43,555 nucleotides of DNA from Nocardioides sp. (GTDB lineage: Bacteria > Actinomycetota > Actinomycetes > Propionibacteriales > Nocardioidaceae), in contig JAOPXG010000049.1 of assembly GCA_025965275.1 (NCBI GenBank), positions 1 to 43,555 on the forward strand, read 5' to 3'. A program made the position numbers and the translations under genes. This document shows, one piece after another, positions 16,203-22,720 of the stretch (within the stretch, counting starts at the first letter, position 1; each line of letters opens with the position of its first letter). The notes beneath the pieces are model-generated. The model made no database searches. It was not told the DNA's origin and was given only the letters and a program-made list of their open reading frames with translations.

Positions 16203-18031
16203 GCACCATGAACGCAGCACTCGACCACCACTACTACGACGACGAGACCCCTCACGAGCCGCTGGGCTCGGCGCCTGAGCCGGTCGAGGTGCGCCGCAAC
16301 GGCGGCGTCTCCGCCGCGGTCGGTGGCGTCGCGTCCGCGGTGGCGATCGCCTACCTGGCCCGCGCCACCGGCAGCGGTTCCTGGGTCGACTGGGCGCTCG
16401 TCGTGATGATGGGCGCCCTCGGCGCCGCCTACCTGACGGCGTTCGTCGATGCCCGCACCCCGCTGCTCGTCGCGGACATCCAGGGCGTCCGGATCCGGCT
16501 CGGCCGGAGCTGGCGCGGGGTGCCCTGGGCCGACGTCGAGCAGATCGAGCACCGTCCGCGCCGCGGCCTGCTCCGCGACGGCCGCCTGGTGCTGCTCGCC
16601 CGCGACCCGGTCGAGGTGTTCGGCGACCTGGACTCCGCCGCCCGCCGCCAGGCCCGGATCGCGGACCGGCTCTACGGTTCGCCGCTGGCGATCCCGCTCG
16701 CTCTCACGACCCGGGTGACCGGCGCCGGCGACGACCTCACCGTCGCTCTCGAGCGGCTGGCCGGCAACCCCGACCAGGTGGTCGAGGTCGTGCCGGAGCA
16801 GGAGCTCGAGGACCGGGACGAGGTCGTCGACACCGAGGTCGGCGAGACCGAGTACGAGGAGCGCGAGGACGACACCGGGCTCCACGACGACGCCGAGGAC
16901 GACGACCACCGGCCGCTGCTCCACGACCCCCGGCCGGCGCTGGCCCGGGGCATCGGCTTCGTCGCGACCCGGTTGCGGCTGACGCAGTCGATCGGCGCCG
17001 ACGAGCCGTCGACGAGTCCCGCGCCCACGATCAGCCTGCCGATGGTCGCCAGCGCGTCGCCGATCCCGCTGCGCGACCCGGTCGGCGGTGCGCGCGCCGA
17101 GGTCCGCTTCGACGGCGCCGCGGCGCTCAGGTCCGACCCGTACGAGACCGACGACGCGACGTCGTCGGAGCTCCCGGAGGCGCGCGAGCTGCGCCGGCAC
17201 GGCAGCGTCGTCCTGGTCGAGGACACCGTCGTGTGGAGTGACCGGGTGCGCCCGATCTCCCGCGAAGGCGACGCCGTCGCGCCCCTGGTCATCGACGACT
17301 TCTCGGTCGAGCCCGCCGACGACCCGGTCGTCGGACCCGAGCTGGCCGCGGCGCGCACCCGGCTCTCGCTCACCGTCGACCAGCTCGCGGAGCGCACGCG
17401 GATCCGCCCGCACGTCATCGAGTCGATCGAGGTCGACGACTTCGCGCCGTGCGGTGGCGACTTCTACGCTCGCGGCCACCTGCGCACCCTGGCCCGGGTG
17501 CTCGGCGTGGACGCCGCGCCCCTGCTGACGGCGTACGACGAGCGTTACGCCGACGCCCCGATCGACGCCCGCCGGGTCTTCGAGGCGGAGCTCGCGACCG
17601 GCGTGGACGGCCCGATCCGCAGCACCCGCGGCGGCCCCAACTGGTCGGTGCTCGTCGCTGCCGTGATGGCGCTGGTGCTCGCCTGGTCGATCGCCCGGCT
17701 GATCATGGACAGCCCGGTCGAGCTGCACTCGACGACGCCGATCCTCAACGGCTCGGGAGGCGCCAACTCCCAGGTCAAGCTGGGCCCGGCGGTCCCGGTC
17801 AAGCTCGACGCCGCCTCGGGCGGCGCCCACGTCGTCGTCCGCGACGGCGCCGGAGAGATCGTCTTCAACGGTGACCTCGCCTTCGGCGAGACCAAGACCG
17901 TGCAGGCCTCGCCACCGGTGCGGGTGCAGTCGTCCGACGGTGCGCTGGAGCTCACCGTCGACGGCGAGGCCCGCGGCGCGCTGGGTGCCGACGGCCAGCC
18001 CGCGCAGAACACCTTCGCCGCCGCTCAGTAG
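16199..18031 (+). CDS. RodZ-like HTH membrane protein with an added N-terminal membrane/PH-like module
   Basis: A 610-aa protein coupled to ftsK by a GTGA overlap (ATG 16208 is an alternative start). Order: two membrane helices (about 33-83); a PH-like segment ADIQGVRIRLGRSWRGVPWADVEQI; an acidic linker (EVVDTEVGETEYEEREDD); a cro-type HTH (about 380-450, LAAARTRLSLTVDQLAERTR and YARGHLRTLARVLGVD) as in RodZ; a third membrane helix (about 480-500, WSVLVAAVMALVLAWSIARL); and a C-terminal extracellular DUF4115-like domain (VKLGPAVPVKLDA..., VVVRDGAGEIVFNGDLAFG). RodZ links MreB to the cell wall in rods; the role here is an inference. RodZ normally lacks the first ~370 residues. Confidence 0.82.
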   Translation: MSTMNAALDHHYYDDETPHEPLGSAPEPVEVRRNGGVSAAVGGVASAVAIAYLARATGSGSWVDWALVVMMGALGAAYLTAFVDARTPLLVADIQGVRIRLGRSWRGVPWADVEQIEHRPRRGLLRDGRLVLLARDPVEVFGDLDSAARRQARIADRLYGSPLAIPLALTTRVTGAGDDLTVALERLAGNPDQVVEVVPEQELEDRDEVVDTEVGETEYEEREDDTGLHDDAEDDDHRPLLHDPRPALARGIGFVATRLRLTQSIGADEPSTSPAPTISLPMVASASPIPLRDPVGGARAEVRFDGAAALRSDPYETDDATSSELPEARELRRHGSVVLVEDTVVWSDRVRPISREGDAVAPLVIDDFSVEPADDPVVGPELAAARTRLSLTVDQLAERTRIRPHVIESIEVDDFAPCGGDFYARGHLRTLARVLGVDAAPLLTAYDERYADAPIDARRVFEAELATGVDGPIRSTRGGPNWSVLVAAVMALVLAWSIARLIMDSPVELHSTTPILNGSGGANSQVKLGPAVPVKLDAASGGAHVVVRDGAGEIVFNGDLAFGETKTVQASPPVRVQSSDGALELTVDGEARGALGADGQPAQNTFAAAQ

Positions 18032-18040
18032 CCCGATCGT

Positions 18041-18090
18041 CGAGTCGGCGTTGTGTCAGGGGTCATGGGCCCTGACACAGCGCCGACTCG
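18041..18090. terminator. 21-bp hairpin between the rodZ-like gene and rimO
   Basis: The arms CGAGTCGGCG-TTGTGTCAGGG and CCCTGACACAG-CGCCGACTCG pair along 21 positions, with one T opposite G that is a U-G wobble in RNA. The loop is GTCATGGG. There is no U tract. It fits a terminator for the ftsK transcript, but it is far longer than usual and may be a dispersed element. Confidence 0.7.
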
Positions 18091-18126
18091 GCGTTTCCGC
18101 GGGTCGGTTGACATACTCGACGGGCG

Positions 18127-19542
18127 ATGACGACCGAGACCAGCCCTGCCCCCACCCGAGACCTGCTGTCGGTCGCGATGGTGACCCTCGGTTGTGCCCG
18201 CAACGAGGTCGACTCCGAGGAGCTGGCCGGCCGGCTCGAGGCCGACGGCTTCCTCCTCGTTGAGGACCCGGCCGACGCCGACACCGTGGTGGTCAACACC
18301 TGCGGCTTCGTCGAGGCCGCCAAGAAGGACTCCGTCGACACCCTGCTCGAGGCCGCCGACCTCAAGGCCAGCGGTCGCCCGCAGGCCGTGGTGGCCGTCG
18401 GCTGCATGGCCGAGCGGTACGGCAGGGACCTCGCCGCGTCGATGCCCGAGGCCGATGCCGTGCTCGGCTTCGACGACTACCCCGACATCGCCGCCCGCCT
18501 GCGCTCGATCCTGGCGGGGGAGACCCACGAGGCCCACACCCCGCAGGACCGACGCCTGCTGCTCCCGATCACGCCCGTCGAGCGCGCGCTGTCCACGGCG
18601 CCCGTGCCCGGACACGCGTCCGGCCCCGCCTCGCTCCGCCGCCGCCTCGACCAGGGTCCGACCGCGTCGCTCAAGCTGGCCAGCGGCTGCGACCGACGCT
18701 GCTCGTTCTGCGCGATCCCGGCCTTCCGCGGCTCGTTCGTGAGCCGCCGCCCCAGCGACGTCCTGCAGGAGGCGCAGTGGCTGGGCACCCAGGGCGCGCG
18801 TGAGCTCTTCCTGGTCAGCGAGAACTCCACGTCGTACGGCAAGGATCTCGGCGACCTGCGCCTCCTCGAGACGCTGCTGCCCGAGCTGGTCGCGGTCGAC
18901 GGCGTCGAACGGGTCCGGGTGTCCTACCTCCAGCCCGCCGAGACGCGTCCCGGTCTGATCGAGGCGATCGCGTCGACGCCCGGCGTCACGCCGTACTTCG
19001 ACCTCTCCTTCCAGCACGCCAGCGCCGCGGTGCTGCGCCGGATGCGCCGCTTCGGTGACCCGGAGAGCTTCCTCGGACTGCTCGAGCAGGTCCGCGCGCT
19101 GGCCCCGACCGCGGGCGTGCGCAGCAACGTGATCGTCGGCTTCCCCGGTGAGACCGAGGCCGACCTCGAGACGCTGTGCGACTTCCTGGTCGCGGCCCGG
19201 ATGGACGTCACCGGGGTGTTCGGCTACTCCGACGAGGACGGCACCGAGGCCGAGACGTACGACGGCAAGCTCGGCGAGGACGAGATCCGGGCCCGGGTCG
19301 AGCACGTCAGCGACCTCGTCGAGGAGCTGACCTCCCAGCGCGCGATCGAGCGCATCGGCGAGGAGGTCGACGTCCTGGTCGAGCGCATCGACGGTGACGA
19401 GACCGAGGGGCGCGGCGCCCACCAGGGTCCCGAGGTCGACGGCTCGACGTACCTGGTCGACAGCACCGCCCGCGTGGGCGACATCGTCCGCGCGGTCGTC
19501 GTCGACGCCGAGGGTGCCGACCTCTACGCGAAGGCCCTGTGA
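18127..19542 (+). CDS. rimO: Ribosomal protein uS12 methylthiotransferase RimO
   Basis: A radical SAM enzyme that adds a methylthio group to an Asp of ribosomal protein S12. It is 471 aa. The N-terminal cluster domain has [29 protein letters not shown] and [11 protein letters not shown]; the three Cys hold an auxiliary 4Fe-4S cluster. The radical SAM motif [16 protein letters not shown] (CxxxCxxC) is near residues 188-195. The C-terminal TRAM domain begins near [14 protein letters not shown]. The ATG at 18127 follows TTGACATACT by about 9 nt, with no SD. The stop is shared with pgsA as TGATG. Confidence 0.96.
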   Translation: MTTETSPAPTRDLLSVAMVTLGCARNEVDSEELAGRLEADGFLLVEDPADADTVVVNTCGFVEAAKKDSVDTLLEAADLKASGRPQAVVAVGCMAERYGRDLAASMPEADAVLGFDDYPDIAARLRSILAGETHEAHTPQDRRLLLPITPVERALSTAPVPGHASGPASLRRRLDQGPTASLKLASGCDRRCSFCAIPAFRGSFVSRRPSDVLQEAQWLGTQGARELFLVSENSTSYGKDLGDLRLLETLLPELVAVDGVERVRVSYLQPAETRPGLIEAIASTPGVTPYFDLSFQHASAAVLRRMRRFGDPESFLGLLEQVRALAPTAGVRSNVIVGFPGETEADLETLCDFLVAARMDVTGVFGYSDEDGTEAETYDGKLGEDEIRARVEHVSDLVEELTSQRAIERIGEEVDVLVERIDGDETEGRGAHQGPEVDGSTYLVDSTARVGDIVRAVVVDAEGADLYAKAL

Positions 19543-20153
19543 TGACCGAGGTCCAGGCGCCGCCGAGCAACTGGAACGTCCCCAACCTGCTCACCACGCT
19601 GCGGATCGTGCTGGTGCCGTTCTTCGGGTGGGCGCTCCTCGTCGACGGCGGCGAGTCGATCACCTGGCGCTGCGTCGCGTCCGTGATCTTCACCGTCGCG
19701 ATGATCACCGACAAGGTCGACGGCGACCTGGCCCGCAAGCACAACCTGATCACCAACTTCGGCAAGATCGCCGACCCGATCGCCGACAAGGCGATCACCG
19801 GGATGGCCTTGATCGGGCTGTCGGTCGTCGGCGACGTCTGGTGGTGGGTCACGATCGTCGTCCTGCTCCGCGAGTGGAGCGTGACGCTGCTGCGTCTCTC
19901 GGTGCTCCGGAAGGTCGTGATCGCGGCGGCCGACCTCGGCAAGCTGAAGACCACCTTCCAGGCGATCGCGCTCGGCACGCTCTGCCTGCCGCTGCGCGAC
20001 CCGGACCTCGCCGACTGGATGGACGTCCCGGGCGAGGTCCTCTTCTACGCCTCCCAGGCGTGCCTCGCCGTCGCCGTCGCGCTGACCCTCTGGTCGGGCT
20101 ACGAGTTCTTCCGCGACGTGTGGCGTCAGCGGGCAAGCCTGCGCAACAACTGA
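19542..20153 (+). CDS. pgsA: CDP-diacylglycerol-glycerol-3-phosphate 3-phosphatidyltransferase
   Basis: Makes phosphatidylglycerol phosphate for membrane lipid synthesis. It is 203 aa and an integral membrane CDP-alcohol phosphatidyltransferase. The catalytic motif DGDLARKHNLITNFGKIADP followed by IAD matches DGxxAR(x8)GxxxDxxxD exactly. The flanking membrane helices include TLRIVLVPFFGWALL, WWWVTIVVLL and ACLAVAVALTLWSGY. The ATG at 19542 overlaps the rimO stop (TGATG), and a GTG at 19539 is possible. In related genomes this gene is usually followed by cinA and clgR; here ~7 kb intervenes. Confidence 0.95.
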   Translation: MTEVQAPPSNWNVPNLLTTLRIVLVPFFGWALLVDGGESITWRCVASVIFTVAMITDKVDGDLARKHNLITNFGKIADPIADKAITGMALIGLSVVGDVWWWVTIVVLLREWSVTLLRLSVLRKVVIAAADLGKLKTTFQAIALGTLCLPLRDPDLADWMDVPGEVLFYASQACLAVAVALTLWSGYEFFRDVWRQRASLRNN

Positions 20154-20244
20154 CGGACAGTTTGTCGACTTCTGCCGTTGCGAATTTCCGCCGGGCGCGG
20201 TGACGTCCGGCCGGGTCCGGCTTTTGCCGAAACAGTTACGTCGC

Positions 20245-20256
20245 GTTCACGTTCAC
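20245..20256 (+). promoter_or_regulatory. Tandem GTTCAC motif upstream of the nucleotidase gene
   Basis: GTTCACGTTCAC resembles the core of the Streptomyces PhoP box, but the repeats are 6 bp apart rather than 11. The remaining 176-bp gap between pgsA and this gene holds GCCGGGTCCGGCTTTT, a weak terminator candidate. Confidence 0.25.
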
Positions 20257-20329
20257 GCTGGATTTCTGCCTGGGGCACAAGGTTATGGTGCAGGCCACAT
20301 CGCTGGTCTTCGCCGAAAGGTCTTTCATA

Positions 20330-22642
20330 GTGCCCCCCAGTTCTCGGGCGCGCAGGGGCATGCGTGCTCTTGTCGCCATTTCCGGTCTCGCCCTCGCGGC
20401 GATGTCTCTCTCCCTCGTCACCGCTCCGGCCCACGCGGCCGACCCGGTCACGATCCAGATCATCGGGACCAACGACTTCCACGGTCGTCTGCAGCCCGAC
20501 CGCGACATCCCCGGTGCCGCCAAGTACGCCGGCGCTGTCGACGCATTGCGCGCGGAGAACCCCAACACGGTCTTCGCCGCCGCCGGTGATCTCATCGGCG
20601 CCACCACGTTCGACTCGTTCATCGCTCACGACAAGCCGACGATCGATGTCTTCAACGAGCTCGGCCTGGATGTCTCCGCCGTGGGCAACCACGAGTTCGA
20701 TCAGGGTTACGACGACCTCGTCAACCGCGTGATGGCGCCTGAGTCCGAGGCGAACCCCTACGGTGGCGCGGAGTGGCCCTACATCGCCGCCAACATCGAC
20801 GAGCCCGGTGATGCCGACGAGATCGCGCCGTCGTGGACCACCGATGTCGACGGTGTGACCGTCGGTTTCGTCGGTGCGGTGACGGAGCACCTCCACGAGC
20901 TGGTCAACCCGGCCGGGATCGAGGGCCTCGAGGTCACCGACGTCGTCGATGCGACCAACGAGGAAGCCGCGAAGATCAAGGAGGCCGGTGCCGACGTCGT
21001 GGTCCTGCTGGTGCACGAAGGAGCATCGGGGACCGACTGTGCGGCCATGGACGCCGACGGTGCGCCATCCGACTTCAAGTCGATCATCGACGGCGTCGGT
21101 GGGGACGTGGACGCCATCATCTCCGGTCACACGCACCTGAACTACAGCTGCTCCTTTCCCGTGGCTGACTGGGCGGCCGACGCGAGCCGGGTGGTGAAAG
21201 ACCGTCCGGTCGTCTCCGCGGGCCAGTACGGCGCGTTCCTCAACCGGATGACGTTCTCTGTCGACTCTGAGACCGGCTCGGTCCTCGCGGTCGCGAACGA
21301 GAACCTGAACATCAACGCGGGCACCTACACGAGCGACCCGGCTGTCCAGGCCATCGTCGACCAGGCCGCTGCGGACGCCGAGGCTCCGGGCGCAGTCCCG
21401 CTGGGCGATATCGCCGGGCCGTTCAAGCGCGCCACACGGCCCAAGGCTGACGGCAGTGGAGCGAGCGAGGAGGCTCGCGGAGGGGAGTCGACTCTCGGCA
21501 ATCTCGTCGCCGAGGTCCAGCGCTGGGCGACCGAATCAGAGGTCACTGGTGGAGCTCAGATCGCGTTCATGAACCCGGGTGGGCTGCGCACCGACATGGT
21601 CGGCTCCACCCCGGAGGCCTACCCGAGCGAGCTGACCTATCGGCAGGCGGCCAACGTCCAGCCGTTTGCCAACACGCTGGTCAACATGGACCTCACCGGC
21701 GAGCAGATCAAGGCGGCCCTGGAGCAGCAGTGGCAGCCTGAGGGCTCGTCACGACCGTTCCTGCGCCTCGGTGTTTCCGCGGGATTCACCTACACCTATG
21801 ACCCGGCCATGAAGACCGTCACCGCCATGTGGCTGAACGGCCACCGGATCGAGTCCTCAGAGACGTACTCGGTGACCGTGAACTCCTACCTGTCCGCTGG
21901 CGGTGACAACTTCGGCGCTTTCGCGACCGGTACGAACGTCAAGGACACGGGTAAGACCGACCTGCAGGGAATGGTCGACTACCTGGCGGAGTTCGCAGCG
22001 GACGCGCCGCTCCAGGTGGACTTCGGCCAACGCGCAGTCGGTGTCACCTTCCCGGCGGACGCGCCCGCGTCGTACGGCGCCGGCGACGTGGTCGCCTTCG
22101 ACCTGTCGTCGCTGGCCATGACGGGCGCGGGCGACGTCCAGGACCACGACGTGGTCGTGGCCCTCGGTGACAAGGATCTCGGCACCTTCCCGGTCGACAA
22201 CACCGTGACGCCGGGCGCGACGGACGACGACGCGGGTACGGCGGCGGTGAGCATCACGCTGCCCGGTACGGTGCCGGCCGGCGCCCACGTCCTCACGGTG
22301 ACCGGTGTCGACACGGGCACCACCGTGCTGGTCCCGGTGAGGTTCGACAAGGCCGCCTCGTCGGTCTCGGCCAAGGCGACGCCGAAGAAGGTGATCGTCC
22401 AGAAGACCAGGGCGACCGTGACGGCGACCGTGAAGTCAGGTGCCAGTGCGGCAACCGGGAAGATCGAGGTCACCGTGGCCGGCAAGACCTACACCGCGAC
22501 GCTCAAGGGCGGCAAGGCCACGGTCACGCTGAAGAAGTTCGGTTCTGCCGGCAAGAAGAAGGTCACCGTGAAGTACCTCGGTAACGGCACGACGAAGTCG
22601 TCGAGCGACTCGCTGACCATCAAGGTCGTCAAGAAGAAGTAG
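20330..22642 (+). CDS. Secreted 5'-nucleotidase / metallophosphoesterase with a C-terminal Ig-like domain
   Basis: About 770 aa, exported by a Sec signal peptide (RARRGMRALVAISGLALAAMSLSLVTAPAHAAD). The calcineurin-like metallophosphatase has IIGTNDFHGRL, AAAGDLIGATTFDSF, VSAVGNHEFDQGYDD and ISGHTHLNYSC. The 5'-nucleotidase C-terminal domain has GGAQIAFMNPGGLRTDM and SVTVNSYLSAGGDNFGAF. An Ig-like Big_3_5 repeat (SAKATPKKVIVQKTRATV to SLTIKVVKKK) closes the protein. GTG 20330 is preferred because GAAAGG lies 10 nt upstream; ATG 20285 adds 15 residues. Codon use in the catalytic half (more GAA, TCA, GCT, GGA) differs from the C-terminal quarter. It pairs with the next nuclease gene. Confidence 0.92.
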   Translation: MPPSSRARRGMRALVAISGLALAAMSLSLVTAPAHAADPVTIQIIGTNDFHGRLQPDRDIPGAAKYAGAVDALRAENPNTVFAAAGDLIGATTFDSFIAHDKPTIDVFNELGLDVSAVGNHEFDQGYDDLVNRVMAPESEANPYGGAEWPYIAANIDEPGDADEIAPSWTTDVDGVTVGFVGAVTEHLHELVNPAGIEGLEVTDVVDATNEEAAKIKEAGADVVVLLVHEGASGTDCAAMDADGAPSDFKSIIDGVGGDVDAIISGHTHLNYSCSFPVADWAADASRVVKDRPVVSAGQYGAFLNRMTFSVDSETGSVLAVANENLNINAGTYTSDPAVQAIVDQAAADAEAPGAVPLGDIAGPFKRATRPKADGSGASEEARGGESTLGNLVAEVQRWATESEVTGGAQIAFMNPGGLRTDMVGSTPEAYPSELTYRQAANVQPFANTLVNMDLTGEQIKAALEQQWQPEGSSRPFLRLGVSAGFTYTYDPAMKTVTAMWLNGHRIESSETYSVTVNSYLSAGGDNFGAFATGTNVKDTGKTDLQGMVDYLAEFAADAPLQVDFGQRAVGVTFPADAPASYGAGDVVAFDLSSLAMTGAGDVQDHDVVVALGDKDLGTFPVDNTVTPGATDDDAGTAAVSITLPGTVPAGAHVLTVTGVDTGTTVLVPVRFDKAASSVSAKATPKKVIVQKTRATVTATVKSGASAATGKIEVTVAGKTYTATLKGGKATVTLKKFGSAGKKKVTVKYLGNGTTKSSSDSLTIKVVKKK

Positions 22643-22645
22643 CAC

Positions 22646-22683
22646 CCCCGTGGGGGCCCGCCACGCGGCGGGCCCCCACGGGG
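22646..22683 (+). terminator. Strong 17-bp hairpin terminator after the nucleotidase gene
   Basis: CCCCGTGGGGGCCCGCC, loop ACGC, then GGCGGGCCCCCACGGGG: a perfect 17-bp stem 3 bp after the stop codon. There is no U tract. Confidence 0.9.
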
Positions 22684-22720
22684 TTCCCCCTCACAGCACC
22701 ACCTCTCGGAAGGTCCACCC

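Noticed and set aside
13752-16220. 822-aa minus-strand ORF opposite ftsK
   Set aside because: It is a shadow of ftsK, with His/Asp/Arg-rich low-complexity translation and no domain.
20195-20240. GC-rich GCCGGGTCCGGC-TTTT as a strong pgsA terminator
   Set aside because: The stem allows only a 2-nt loop, so it is at best a weak terminator; it is mentioned but not annotated.
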